A stretch of DNA of 64,000 bases from Hibiscus mutabilis (lineage: Eukaryota; Streptophyta; Magnoliopsida; Malvales; Malvaceae). This document shows positions 19,217 to 31,410 of this stretch, piece by piece. A model generated the notes under the pieces. That model was not told where the DNA came from and did not search any database. It was given only the letters and a program-made list of their open reading frames with translations. Made by a program: the position numbers and the translations under genes. Every line of letters starts with the position of its first letter. The first letter of the stretch is position 1. The stretch lies in NCBI GenBank assembly GCA_019671005.1, contig CM033721.1, positions 53,264,364 through 53,328,363 on the forward strand, read 5' to 3'.

Positions 19217-21655
19217 TGTTGTCACTGAATTTTCACCTAACTTGTTTACTTTAACTATGTCATTTTTGTTTAGGTAGTCTTATATTGCAATTAGTATTAG
19301 GATTATTTGAATGTAACATTGCTAATATACTTAAGGTATTATAAGATTAATGTAGTATTAGAATAGATTAGGTCTCATACAATGTATTATAATTAGTATA
19401 ATTGTTAGTTAGAATTATTAAATGTGTCGTATGTTTTAATTAAGTATATAGTTGTTTATGTAGAATTAACATAGGATATATACACTAGATATTAAAACCC
19501 AAAAACATAGAATACATAGCCCAAATGTAATTATAAATAAATAAAAGGTCCATTTAGTTCAAATCGAACCCATTAATAAAAAATACAAAAAAAGTCCAAT
19601 ATACAAAGGCCCGTCTGGCCCGTTTATAGCCTAAGAAGAAAACCCTAACTCCCGTCTTCTATCTTTATGCGCAGATCCAACGGCGTAGATCATGCCAGCT
19701 GGGGATGATATAGTGCCTCAACTCCTCATCCGTTTGATCAAGATGCTATCCAACGGCCCAGACTGCTTCGAGGGTATAGCATGTGGATCACCACTCGCGT
19801 GTGGCAGCCACGCGCAGGACGTTTCAGCTCTGGCCGATCACTTCATCTTTTTTAACGCTTCACTTGCTCCATTTGTTCCTCGTCGGCACCGTTCGAGTCA
19901 TCAAAAACATACAAACAGAAGAACAAAAGGGGTTAAATCCCTAAATCAGGGCAGAAACAGGTCAAGATAAAATCAATAGGGATTAAAATCCCTAATTCAA
20001 AGCCCTAACTGGAAAAATCAAAAGCAAAACAGGAAGGGATAATCTCTAATTCAAAAAGCCCTGGCGAGAATCAAGCTACGATTACATATGCAAAAGGAAG
20101 TTCAGAACCAAAGCAAAAGACCAGAATCCCCAAATCGGTTCCATGGCAAGAATCAAGCAATTAGAGGGGAAGAAATCAGGGATTTAGGCTTAGGATTTAG
20201 GCAACTCTTGTACTATAAATAGCATTGTAAATCATTATAAAATGGCAGGAACAATTCCAAAGAAGAAATCACACACACAAATCACAGAAACACTAGATAT
20301 ATAGATAGCATTCGGAAGTTAGCAAGGATTGTAATTAAAGATTCAAGCAATAAGAGAAGCAAGTTACTGGAAAATCTATTTACTTTATGTTTCAAATTAA
20401 ATAAAGAAAAGGATTTGTTTTTACCTTGTTTTTATCGGAAACACGACAGAGATTTGGTCTTAATGGAAATCCGGTGAAAAAAACGACTTTGGGGTCGTCA
20501 AAATCTGGAAAACTGATCGGAATCTGGGAATTTTGCCATTGACAATGACGACTGGCATCGGTGGATAGCGGCCGGCACGGTGGATGTTCACCGTGTTCTT
20601 CATAAAATGAAGAACATGATGAACTCGACAAAGGATTTAAAGGGAGGGCGTTTGACCTGTTTTGGTGAATAAAGAAAAAATGAAATATGTTTGTTATAAT
20701 AGCTATTTATAGTGACCCATTTGACCCGACCCGAAACCAGATATAACCCGCACCTTTCTTTCCCGGATCTTGTGCCGCAGCTCTTCAGTTTTCAATTGTT
20801 TCAATTTCATCCTTTTTCCTTTTAATTCGGCACCAAATTTGTAATTATTTTCAAATTAACCCTCACATTTTGGTTTTCTTTCAAATTAGTCCTTTATTCA
20901 TATTTTCTTTAAATATAAAAATCATTTTCTTATTTAAATTTTAGGTAATTACTTAGTTATTTAATTAATTAATTATTTCTTTTATGCCTTTATGTATATA
21001 TTTGTATGTATGTTAAACCTTAGGATTAGGGACTTAAAACTTAGATTAGAGACATATATGTAAAACATTCTTCATTTTCAATAAAACTCACTTAATTATA
21101 TTATAACCTTAATAATTAAAAAGAATATAGTTATTTCTTTAGGATTATTCACTATTTAGACTTAAAATTGAAATTCATTAACACATTTAATTTTCTTGTT
21201 TATTTGTTTAAAAGGTGAAAACTTAATTAATGCTGTGTCTTATCAAAAGGGAATGACGGGTTAGCATCAGGAATGTTGGCAGTGATTAAAGTTCATTTCC
21301 CGGGTGATAAGGCCGTTAAAATAGTTTTACATTCATTTTATGGACAAATAAAATTGAAATTTTGTGAACTTGCAAATTCCAGTTTTAAAAATGCTTTTTG
21401 AAATCAATTAAGGTACCAATTTTTGGGCGTTGTGGGGGTGCTAATCCTTCCCCACACATAATCGACCCCCGAACCTATTTTCTCTAGTTTTCATGGACCA
21501 AAATTTAATTTTGATAAATAAAACGTTTTATCAAAATACCCTTGTTTTAAAAGTGATCCAATCACACTTTTTCAAAAAAGATTGGTGGCGATTTCGTGTT
21601 TTTATAAAGATTTCCAAAACGTCAAAACCTTTCCCTAAGAAAAAGGGTTGCGACA
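19217..21655 (+). mobile_element. 3' LTR of Tat/Ogre-like element
   Basis: 2439 bp. It starts TGTTGTCACTGAATTTTCAC after the polypurine tract and ends GGGTTGCGACA, both typical of Tat-lineage LTRs. TATAAATA at 20214-20221 is a possible promoter. The 92-residue plus frame at 19692-19970 and the 79-residue minus frame at 20392-20631 show no family resemblance and are treated as chance. The matching 5' LTR is not in the window. Confidence 0.85.
20214..20221 (+). promoter_or_regulatory. TATA box in Tat LTR
   Basis: TATAAATA preceded by gcaactcttgtac and followed by gcattgtaaatc, near the middle of the LTR. Position is plausible for element transcription; not otherwise tested. Confidence 0.5.
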
Positions 21656-22014
21656 GTCATAACGATTCTCAACTAAGCATGCAATCAAAAATCAGGGTGA
21701 TTTAAAACTTTTTAGATATTTGATAGGTCTAATCCCAACCTTAAGTCATTTCTAAGACATATCAATCAATGTTTAAGATCGTTCAGGATAATATAAACCA
21801 TTGTTTAGTGATCTTTAAGCTTACATCTTGTATCACTTAAAATTCAAACATATTATTTAACATGGTTTAACCAACCAGTAGACATGAGACATTATATTCC
21901 ATTTACAAGGAAGGTGATAGTTATGTTCAAATACTAAGATCAAAATTATTTCAAAGCTTGAACCAATCATATCCAGCTCCATATAACTTTCGCATAACAA
22001 TACCTTACACGTAT
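21656..22014. other. Unassigned AT-rich DNA left of A-family element
   Basis: About 360 bp without a reading frame. It is continuous with 24420-24531 if the A-family element is removed. It resembles the AT-rich parts of T or U LTRs but I could not place it. Confidence 0.4.
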
Positions 22015-22907
22015 TGATACGAGCACGAGAGTGGTCAAAATAATCATCTTGGAAAAGAAGTTGAAACTGCTTTGCAAGTCAGAAACATCAGTTTGTGAAG
22101 TCTGGAAAGTTAGCTAACTTGCGACGAATTTTTGGATGGGATCCAGGCATTTATGGGTCAACATGTCTTCTTAAAACTTGTTTGGCTGCAAATTATCTTT
22201 CCAGCTCATCCTGAAACGCCTCAATCGGACATCTAGATCTCAAGATACGTCTATTTTAGCGAAGACAGCGCATGCAGAAATTCCTATACGGGATTTTTGG
22301 ATAATTACGAATTTTCAAGATTTTATTTGATTATTTATAATTTAAATCAATATAGGATTCTGCAATATCTATTAGGATCAGATTTATTTAATTAGGATTT
22401 TATTTTTAGCATTTATTTATTATTAGAAGTTACTTATCTAATTAGGATATTAGATTTGAGCATTTATTTATTGTATTTAATTCCTAAGTTTAGTAGGATT
22501 AGAACTTCTCCATGGCCTGTATAAAGAGGCTTCACCCACATTGTAATTCATATTTGAATGATTAAATAAAATTCTCTTTTGAGTTCCAACTTGCAAGAAC
22601 ATTATCTTGTGTTTTAGAAGCAAATCGATTTTCAAGTTCTTCGGGATTTGTTGTTGAGGATCTTCACACTCCTGCTTGCCCATACAAAAGCGTTTGGGAG
22701 GGTGGGTTAGAGCCGCTTGAGGCTGCATGCTTAGATAATTGCGTCTAAGAAGGTGCCGAGGACAACTATCAATTCATCACGCCATCTCCACATATTCAAG
22801 CTTCCTCCATTGACGCCACTACCATAAGCAAATCTGAATTTTTAGATTTGTTCTTTATTTTGGTTTGTTTTGTTTTTCTCTTTATTCGAATTTGTGCTAC
22901 TCTATCA

Positions 22908-22925
22908 TTAAGTATCGGATTCAGG
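22908..22925 (+). promoter_or_regulatory. Degenerate primer-binding site of A element
   Basis: The internal region begins ttaagtatcggattcagg. The second copy of this family reads TTTGGTATCGGATTTAGG (minus strand, 52911-52894). TGGTATC agrees with the initiator tRNA-Met primer site but the next bases (GGATT and not AGAGC) do not. Either a different tRNA is used or the match is limited to seven or eight bases. Confidence 0.5.
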
Positions 22926-22939
22926 TTGTTCTTGAGGAT

Positions 22940-23556
22940 GTCATTGAGAAACATATTGGATTTTACCCTTTTGGGGACTCGATGTCATTATTATTGTCGA
23001 CTAGATCATTCAGGGTATGATTGTCCAGATATGTTTTATTTTAAAGAAATTTTTTTGAGAGATATGTTGTCTGAATTCATGTCTTCTAATGATATTGAAA
23101 TCCGTGATCCGGAGCATGATCAAGAAATTTGTTCTTCTAAAGAACATGAGAAAGACGATACCATCGAGAGTTTAACCCTATTGATGAGGAAGAAATTATA
23201 AGTAATGTGTTTGTTTCCAGTGACGAACCTACTATTTCGATTCAAGATGATAATCAAATGACAAACACCGACGAAGGTACCTTACAATCAAAAGGTATAA
23301 TTGAATGTTTTCAGAATTCTATTTATGTTTATTCCTCTTTTAGCATTAATAACAATTTTGAAGATGAGAATGAGTTACTTTGCGACCAAAAGAACAATTG
23401 TGATGATCCCAATGAGAAGGAACTTGTAAATTACATTGCAAAAAGAGACTCTGCAAAAGGATCCTTCAAGATGTCTTCTCTTCTATGGTACTTTGATGAA
23501 CTTCCTCCATTTACCGATCTAGATTCGAGAGCGAATCTTTTTGAGGAGTGGGGTAA
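22940..23556 (+). pseudogene. Zinc-knuckle ORF of A-family element (copy 1, frameshifted)
   Basis: The frame reads LRMSLRNILDF, then CHYYCRLDHSGYDCPD. The intact sister copy (52911-52260, minus) has a clean CHYC-x4-H-x4-C pattern there. A long acidic region follows (IEIRDPEHDQEICSSKEHEK), then a conserved end ELPPFTDLDSRANLFEEWGN that overlaps the polypurine tract. A short deletion near 23180 shifts the frame after SLTL, so the second half is read from about 23200. The end resembles the C-terminus of chromovirus polyproteins (compare DLGTNRLKEGG at 15075), hinting at a gag-plus-tail deletion derivative. Role unproven; nucleic-acid binding is inferred from the knuckle. Confidence 0.6.
23540..23556 (+). 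promoter_or_regulatory. Polypurine tract of A element
   Basis: ttttTGAGGAGTGGGG followed by taa directly before the 3' LTR. The sister copy at 52259-52275 (minus) reads GAGGAGTGGGGGAA. Confidence 0.65.
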
Positions 23557-24419
23557 TGATACGAGCACGAGAGGGGTCAAAATAATCATCTTGGAAAAGA
23601 AGTTGAAACTGCTTTGCAAGTCAGAAACATCAGTCAACTTGCGAAGCAGTTTTGGATGGGATCCAGGCATTTATGGGTCAACATGTCTTCTTAAAACTTG
23701 TTCGGCTGCAAATTATCTTTCCAAAGCATCTTAAAACGCCTCAATCGGACATCTGGATCTCAAGATACGTCTATTTTAGCGAAGACAGCGCATGCAGAAA
23801 TTCCTATACGAGATTAATACGGGATTTTTGGATAATTACGAATTTTCAAGATTTTATTTGGTTATTTGTAATTTAAATCAATATAGGATTCTGCAATATC
23901 TATTAGGATCAGATTTATTTAATTAGGATTTTATTTTTAGCATTTATTACTTATTAGAAGTTACTTATCTAACTAGGAGATTAAATTTTAGCATTTATTT
24001 ATTGTATTTAATTCCTAAGTTTAGTAGGTTTAGAACTTCATGCCCTATATAGAGGAGGCTTCACCCACATTGTAATTCAGATTTGAATGATTAAATAAAA
24101 TTCTCTTTTGAGTTCCAACTTGCAAGAACATTATCTTGTGTTTTAGAAGCAAATCGATTTTCAAGTTCTTCGGGATTTGTTGTTGAGGATCTTCACACTC
24201 TTGCTTGCCCATACAAAAGCGTTTGGGAGGGCGGGTTAGAGCCGCTTGAGGTTGCTTGCTTAGATAATTGCGTCTAAGAGGGTGCCGAGTACAACTATCA
24301 ATTCATCACGCCATCTCCACATATTCAAGCTTCCTCCATTGACGCCACTACCATAAGCAAATCTGAATTTTTAGATTTGTTTTATTTTTCTCTTTATTCG
24401 AATTTACGCTACTCTATCA

Positions 24420-24531
24420 TGTATTTATTGACATACTTACCAAATGTTTATTTTTAACCATCAATCTATTCATACAAATTAAGCTACCTTTTTAGGGTTA
24501 ACACATGTTAATAGTTATATATATATATACA
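24420..24531. other. Unassigned DNA with short (AT)n run
   Basis: Continuation of the DNA at 21656-22014 after the A element. It ends with an alternating AT run at about 24515-24529 just before an LTR-like TGTAACCCCC. Confidence 0.4.
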
Positions 24532-26193
24532 TGTAACCCCCTCGATCCGGTCTAGTCGTAAGACCGAACCGAACGTGCCACACGGGGAATATTAAAGAAA
24601 AACCCAAAAGTTTCTCTTCAATAAATGACCCTTTTTTTCTTTTTATCTTCTCTAAATGTAACTTTATTATCCTAAGTAAGCTCAATCATTTACCTTTTTA
24701 CACATGTATCATTTATCTCATGTATTAAACTCAATGCAAATCTCAATGTAAGCTCACATGCTTGAACATTACAAACCACAATTCAAAATAGAATCTCATG
24801 TATAAATCCCATTATGCAAAACCTTTTAAAACAATGATACATGTAATCTCATATATTGGCATTCAAGTGACCCGGATGGCTACGCCACCATCCTAGGATA
24901 GCATTACCCTTATCAATTAAAGTTCAGATATGCAGACACCTTGATGGCTCCGACCCCATCATGTCTCATGGTGATAATACCAACCAAAATGCACATTTTG
25001 GCCGGGTTGGCACTACCCCTATTGACCGTGGTGATGGCACTACCACCATCACTCGCAACACAGTAGCACTACCCCTATTGTGTAATTGAAGAATTTGACT
25101 CACGTACGATTTTTTATATATTATAGTGCACTCTCATCCTATTGGTCGACCAATTATATCTGATTATAATAAGCATCATCACTTGCCAAAATACACTTTA
25201 AAACCATGTTACTTTACTGTTTTTTTTTCAATGCATAAACATAAACCATTTTTCATCCCATTTCAAAAGCACAACTAATGCATAGCATTTTCTCAACAGG
25301 ATATATTCTCTTTAAAACCATAAATCAATCTCATGGGATAACATGAATCATATCTCAATTCATAAAAACATGCATAACAATAGGTAACAAATCTATCCTC
25401 AAACATGAGCATGATTTAGCAAAATAGGAAAACCGAAAGCTGAGAGCGAAACCATTCATAATTACTTCCAAACTTAGATTAGCGTTTCAAGCTCAATCTA
25501 ACCCCCCAAACCTTGCTTTCAAACCTTTGAAAAGCTTTTAAAATCATTTCCACTCACTGACAATGCTTCGCTTGCTTTCCTAGCGGCCTCAAGCCTCCGG
25601 ATCAACCAAAACCTCTTCCAACGCTATCGGATCATTCTCCCCTACTTCTAACCAATGCAAAATAGAGGATTAATGCACTTCCCTGTATCAAAATCCCTAG
25701 CAACTCAACTCCACACTTTCTCTACTCAACAACCAACATTTCGCTACCCCAAAAACTACCGAAAACATCAGCGAAACTACCCTAATCAAACACCAACCCT
25801 TACCCAGTGAGATCAACAACAAAACATCAACAAGATACATCTAAAAACATCTCCCCAAAACCAAAATATCACCAGCAACCATTTAACCACTTAAACAAGC
25901 CACATACTCAAAGATCCAACCTATAAGTCTATCAATCTACCTAGTTTCGGGATTACCACATCAAAATCCATTAATCCTCATTGTTAAACAGCAAAATTAT
26001 GTTTAATCTCAACCTAAAACCCAGCATTATCAAAACAAAACGAACCATAATTGATTTCACCCATTAAACATCAATTAAACCAATTTTCTACAATTATATT
26101 ATCAAAACCTATTAGAAAACATTTCATTAGAGGTGAATTTTAGTAAAGAACATTTCATTAGAGGTGAAGAACGAAACCTTACCTCTAATGATT
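24532..26193 (-). mobile_element. U-family chromovirus LTR, truncated on the right
   Basis: Starts TGTAACCCCCTCGATCCGG, the inner-type end of a minus-strand LTR. Its later part matches 41226-43530, the LTR joined to the chromovirus at 43531-47065: both contain tatagtgcact near a cca-tat-at block, the ccattc..cattaacaatgc or cactgacaatgc segment, gatcattctcccct or gatcactcacccct, and aaaatagaggattaatgc. It stops at about 26193 where a T-like LTR start begins. It has no coding sequence. Confidence 0.65.
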
Positions 26194-26793
26194 TGTAATA
26201 CCCAAACTCTAGTCTAGAAGGTATTACCTAACTAGAGAAAAACAAGATAACTTGTTATCCAAGTTTTTCTTCGAACTACACAAGAGACAAGGACAAGATC
26301 GACACAATCAAACATTCACAACTCATTAAGCAACCACAAGCTAAAGCTCTACAACTTTCAATGACATTCAATCCATCACACATATTTAAAAGATCCATCA
26401 CAAGTAACTAATAAATAAATAACAAATCTAATCCTAAATCATCTAAATATCTTCATAAAGAATTTTAGATTAAATTTAAGTACAAATAATCAATAAAATT
26501 ATTGAAAATTCGTAATAAATAATATTTCTTGTGATAAAATCGTATAGAGATTTCTGCTCGCAAAGTCTTCACTAAAATGGACATAACTTGAGCTCCCGAT
26601 GTCGGATTGATGCGTTTCAAGATGCGTTGGAAAGCTAAGAGACAGAAGAATATGTTTGAAGAGACATGTAGACTCAGAAGTGCCCGGATCCCGTCCGAAA
26701 ATTCGATGCAAGTCGGATGAAATTCTAGACTTATAAAACAGATTCAATTCTTTGGCTACAAAGCATCATTTTAGCCCCCCCATACATGTATCA

Positions 26794-26998
26794 TTCTCCC
26801 CCTGTTGAAAACGATTCGTCCCGTATCTTAAGAGTTGTTGATCACAACCTTCAAGTCTCTTGAGATGTCTCCAGGAATGAAATATTAAAACTAGGATCTA
26901 TATAGAGAATTATATATTTTTTCCTTTTTTCTCAACTACTAAAACAACAGTAAAAGATAATTGTTTCAAACACCTAAACCAATGCTCTGATTACCAAT
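26794..26998 (-). other. B-family internal domain, about 200 bp, noncoding
   Basis: Bounded by LTRs on both sides. In the minus sense the primer site begins just inside 26998 (attggtaatcagagc, with one inserted base) and the polypurine tract CAACAGGGGGAGAA ends at 26794. Copies at 28041-28242, 38832-39025 and 40056-40256 are alike; the primer site at 39012-39023 is a perfect complement match. Confidence 0.85.
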
Positions 26999-28250
26999 TG
27001 ATACGGAAGCTAGGATCCAAGAATTACCTCAAAATCTAGGAACCCTCAGATCACAATTAATCTAGCAAACTCACTAATATGATCCGAGAAAACCCAAAAC
27101 TCCATGTTCAGCAAACCGATAATAAAGCATGATCTTGATGTAGAAAACGAGATAGGATGAATTTGATGGTGGCGGTGTTGGATAGATTTGTCCTTGGCAC
27201 CCTCCTAATCGCAATTGAATAGGCAAACATCTGCAAACGGCACGAATCTCTCCGATGAATGGATGATGACGAGATAGATGTTGTAGGATATTTTGTCCTC
27301 GGCACCCTCTTAGACGCGATTATCTAAGCAAGCAACCTCAAGCGGCTCTAACCCACCCTCCTAGACGCAATTACCTAGGCAAGCAAGAGTGTGAAGATGA
27401 TCTCCATCACAATAACTTGACGGACTTACGTTGAAGAAGACTTCTAATACGAAAAATAACAAGGCAAATCTATTTACCTTGAAAATAAAATGGCCCATGG
27501 CCAAAGGTTTTTGCAACTCATAAATTCATGATGTTGTTCTTATTAGTGAAGCAAATATGCCTTTAAATAGGCTACAAATGAAGAGTTCAACTTAAATTAG
27601 GAAAAGTAAAGATAATAATAAAATAAATAAATATATTTTATCTAAACTAAAAAACTAATAAATAAATAACAAATCTAATCCTAAATCATCTAAATATCTT
27701 CATAAAGAATTTTAGATTAAATTTAAGTACAAATAATCAATAAAATTATTGAAAATTCGTAATAAATAATATTTCTCGTGATAAAATCGTATAGAGATTT
27801 CTGCTCGCACAGTCTTCACTAAAATGGACATAACTTGAGCTCCCGATGTCGGATTGATGCGTTTCAAGATGCGTTGGAAAGCTAAGAGAAAGAAGAATAT
27901 GTTTGAAGCAGACATGTAGACTCAGAAGTACCCGGATCCCATCTGAAAATTCGATGCAAGTCGAATGAAATTCTAGACTTATAAAACAGCTTCAATTCTT
28001 TGGCTACAATGCATCATTTTAGCCCCCCATACATGTATCATTCTCCCCCTGTTGAAATTCGTCCCGAATCTTAAGAGTTTTTTATCACAACCTTCAAGTC
28101 TCTTGAGATGTCTCCAGGAAAGAAATATTAAAACTAGGATCTATATAGAGAATTATATATTATTTTCCTTTTTTCTCAACTACTAAAACAACAGTAAAAG
28201 ATAATTGTTTCAAACACCTAAACCAAGGCTCTGATTATCAATTGATACGG

Positions 28251-28574
28251 AAGCTAGGATCCAAGAATTACCTCAAAATCTAGGAACCCTCAGATCACAA
28301 TTAATCTAGCAAACTCACTAATATGATCCGAGAAAACCCCAAACTCCACGTTCAGCAAACCAATAATAAAGCATGATCTTGATGTAGAAAACGAGATAGG
28401 ATGAATTTGATGGAAGCTAGGATCTAAGAATTACCTCAAAATCTAGGAACCCTCGGATCAATTAATCTAGCAAACTCACTAATATGATCCGAGAAAACCC
28501 CAAACTCCACGTTCAGCAAACCGATAATAAAGCATGATCTTGATGTAGAAAACGAGATAGGATGATTTTGATGG
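28251..28574. repeat. Tandem duplication of about 162 bp within a B LTR
   Basis: 28251-28413 and 28414-28574 are near-identical head-to-tail copies, both from aagctaggatc to ttgatgg. This explains why this LTR is about 160 bp longer than its neighbours. Confidence 0.85.
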
Positions 28575-30365
28575 TGGCGGTGTTGGATAGATTTGTCCTT
28601 GGCACCCTCCTAATCGCAATTGAATAGGCAAACACCTGCAAACGGCATGAATCTCTCCGATGAATGGATGATGACGAGATAGATGTTGTAGGATATTTTG
28701 TCCTCGGCACCCTCTTAGACGCGATTATCTAAGCAAGCAACCTCAAGTGGCTCTAACCCACCCTCCTAGACGCAATTACCTAGGCAAGCAAGAGTGTGAA
28801 GATGATCTCCATCACAAGAACTTGACGAACTTACGTTGAAGAAGACTTCTGATATGAAAAATAACAAGGGAAATCTATTTACCTTGAAAATAAAATGGCC
28901 CATGGCCAAAGGTTTTTGCAACTCATAAATTCATGATGTTGTTCTTATTAGTGAAGCAAATATGCCTTTAAATAGGCTACAAATGAAGAGTTCAACTTAA
29001 ATTAGGAAAAGTAAAGATAATAATAAAATAAATAAACATATTTTATCTAAACTAAAAAACTAATAAATAAATAACAAATCTAATCCTAAATCATCTAAAT
29101 ATCTTCATAAAGAATTTTAGATTAAATTTAAGTACAAATAATCAATAAAATTATTGAAAATTCGTAATAAATAATATTTCTCCTGATAAAATCGTATAGA
29201 GATTTCTGCTCGCACAGTCTTCACAAAAATGGACATAACTGGAGCTCCCGATGTCGGATTGATGTGTTTCAAGATGCGTTGGAAAGCTAAGAGACAGAAG
29301 AATATGTTTGAAGAAGACATGTAGACTCAGAAGTGCCCGGATCCCCTCCGAAAATTCGATGCAAGTCGGATGAAATTCTAGACTTATAAAACAGCTTCAA
29401 TTCTTTGGCTACAATGCATCATTTTAGCCCCCATACATGTATGCTAAGTATGTTTGTTTTATATCTCTTGTATTGTTGTGTTTGGGTTACTTGCGTCATC
29501 ACAAGTTATCTATTTCAAGGTTACTTGTTTGATAAGTAACCTATCTTTTGCTTTGTTATCGCATCGGTAACGCTCCTGAACCAGATTACGGCTAACCCGG
29601 GGATGGGGTGTTACATATCCTTTAACTCTCTTAGTCAAATTTACTACCCAAACTTAGAATTATTTATTTATTCATTTTTTATTCTAAGCTTAATTTCAAG
29701 AATTCTAAGTTTGTTTTGTGAATTAGATGCATACTTCGTGTTAAGTGAGACTTTAATTTCCTAAACTGGACATCAATTGCCATGCAGTCCTCGCATTACT
29801 AACCTGCTGGCCCATGCAAACTAAAGATTCCAATTTTATCATCGAATAAAGTATACTTATACAAACTCTAACTATGCTAGCAGTTATGTTTATCAGATCA
29901 ATCAAGCCTAGGCAAAAAAATATTAGCGGTTTGGTATGCATGGTTATTCCTAATCTACATGGCAAGAACATTATGCAAATAGAAATGTAAAAATGCATGA
30001 ATGTCATGGCAATAAATGTGAGGCATCGCACACCCCCAAACCAAAGGTGTGCATTGTCCCCAATGCATGCAAACACATGTATACAAATGAAATGCATGAA
30101 ACAAATATATTGAAAATAAAATGCATGATAAAAATGAAAAATATGCAAGAAAATGAGATAATGGGAAGAAGACACCCCTTCGGAACGTTCTGGGCATGAG
30201 ATGCAGGTCTTTCTCTTAACAAAGTTCCCTCGATTTTGAGCCATGTGCTTATTTCTCTTCAGCTTAGATACGACAGTGGAGGCTCTTACATCGTGGAGGA
30301 CCACCTCTATTATTCTCACCGGCCCAGATGCAGTAGGGGCTACTAGAGCGACAGATGAAGCAGGT

Positions 30366-31405
30366 TGATACGGAAGCCAGGATCCAAGAATTACCTCAAA
30401 ATCTAGGAACCCTCTAGATCACAATTAATCTAGCAAACTCACTAATATGATCCGAGAAAACCCAAAACTCCACGTTCAGCAAACCGATAATAAAGCATGA
30501 CTTGATGTAGAAAACGAGATAGGATGAATTTGATGGTGGCGGTGTTGGATAGATTTGTCCTTGGCACCCTCCTAATCGCAATTGAATAGGCAAACACCTG
30601 TAAACGGCACGAATCTCTCCGATGAATGGATGATGACGAGATAGATGTTGTAGGATATTTTGTCCTCGGCACCCTCTTAGACGCGATTATCTAAGCAAAA
30701 AACCTCAAGCGGCTCTAACCCACCCTCCTAGATGCAATTACCTAGGCAAGCAAGAGTGTGAAGATGATCTCCATTACAAGAACTTGACGAACTTACGTTG
30801 AAGAAGACTTCTGATACGAAAAATAACAAGGCAAATCTATCTACCTTGAAAATAAAATGGCCAATGGCCAAAGGTTTTTGCAACTCATAAATTCATGATG
30901 TTGTTCTTATTAATGAAGCAAATATGCCTTTAAATAGGCTACAATGAAGAGTTCAACTTAAATTAGGAAAAGTAAAGATAATAATAAAATAAATAAACAT
31001 ATTTTATCTAACCTAAAAAACTAATAAATAAATAACAAATCTAATCCTAAATCATCTAAATATCTTCATAAAGAATCCTACATTAAATTTAAGTACAAAT
31101 AATCAATAAAATTATTGAAAATTCGTAATAAATAATATTTCCCGTGATAAAACCGTATAGAGATTTCTGCTCGCACAGTCTTCACTAAAATGGACATAAC
31201 TTGAGCTCCGATGTCGGATTGATGCGTTTCAAGATGCGTTGGAAAGCTAAGAGACAGAAGAATATGTTTGAAGAAGACATGTAGACTCAGAAGTGCCCGG
31301 ATCCCATCCGAAAATTCGATGCAAGTCGGCTGAATTTCCAGACTTATAAAACAGCTTCAACTCTTTGGCTACAAAGTATCATTTTAGCCCCCCATACATG
31401 TATCA
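30366..31405 (-). mobile_element. B-family solo LTR with TSD CAGGT
   Basis: 1040 bp from TGATACGGAAGCC to CATACATGTATCA (plus-strand view). CAGGT at 30361-30365 and 31406-31410 is a perfect 5-bp target duplication. No internal region is present. It carries the leader hairpin cluster at about 30565-30750. Confidence 0.93.
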
Positions 31406-31410
31406 CAGGT

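Larger units (their letters stand above)
4794..21655 (+). mobile_element. Tat/Ogre-like Ty3/Gypsy element, 5'-truncated, with nested insertion
   Basis: A degenerate plus-strand element. In order it shows an end-of-upstream-ORF fragment, an intron-like gap, RT, RNase H, a second RNase H, integrase (split by the element at 8537-16832), a purine tract, a long noncoding 3' region with a 34-bp minisatellite, a polypurine tract and a 3' LTR. A second RNase H between RNase H and integrase is the known hallmark of the plant Tat lineage, and 3' tandem repeats are known in Ogre-type members. The 5' LTR, gag and most of protease are absent, cut off at the T-family LTR edge (4793). Stops and frameshifts throughout show it is dead. 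Confidence 0.85.
22015..24419 (+). mobile_element. Complete A-family element with short zinc-knuckle internal region
   Basis: 5' LTR 22015-22907 (893 bp), internal 22908-23556 (649 bp), 3' LTR 23557-24419 (863 bp). Flanks are CGTAT (22010-22014) and TGTAT (24420-24424), a target duplication with one change. LTRs begin TGATACGAGCACGAG and end CTCTATCA. There is no protease, RT or integrase, so the element must be mobilised in trans. The internal part codes for one small CCHC protein. This recalls the terminal-repeat retrotransposons with a GAG domain described in plants, but is shorter. Confidence 0.88.
26405..29442 (-). mobile_element. B-family LTR array 1: partial LTR, internal, LTR, internal, LTR
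   Basis: B LTRs in the minus sense start TGATACATGTATGGGG and end CTTCCGTATCA. Here: partial LTR 26405-26793, internal 26794-26998, LTR 26999-28040, internal 28041-28242, LTR 28243-29442. Each internal region is only about 200 bp and holds just a primer site (minus TTGGTATCAGAGC type) and a polypurine tract (minus CAACAGGGGGAGAA). No coding capacity. The leftmost LTR is cut at 26405 and the rightmost lacks its last bases, so no target duplication is seen. Confidence 0.85.
26194..29615 (+). mobile_element. T-like LTR fragments (plus) enclosing a B-family array
   Basis: TGTAATACCCAAACT at 26194 resembles the T start at 47637 (TGTAACACCCTAAACC), and 29557-29615 (ggtaacgctcctgaacc ... ggggtgttaca) resembles the T end at 54857-54905. 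So the outer pieces 26194-26404 and 29443-29615 are the two ends of a T-like LTR, with most of the middle replaced by B sequence. The flanks tgatt and tatcc do not match, so deletion or rearrangement has occurred. Confidence 0.6.

Noticed and set aside
19692..19970. A 92-residue host gene on the plus strand
   Set aside because: It lies wholly inside the Tat LTR and shows no recognisable domain.
26194..29615. A solo T LTR with its own target duplication
   Set aside because: The flanks tgatt and tatcc do not match and the middle is missing, so the two ends may not belong to one insertion.
30004..30222. Overlapping minus-strand frames as separate small membrane proteins
   Set aside because: Shadow frames of the same noncoding tail.
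29753..30319. A 188-residue minus-strand protein with several hydrophobic stretches
   Set aside because: It lies in the Athila noncoding tail and is not kept in the related region near 56200-56920; its hydrophobicity reflects T-rich composition.
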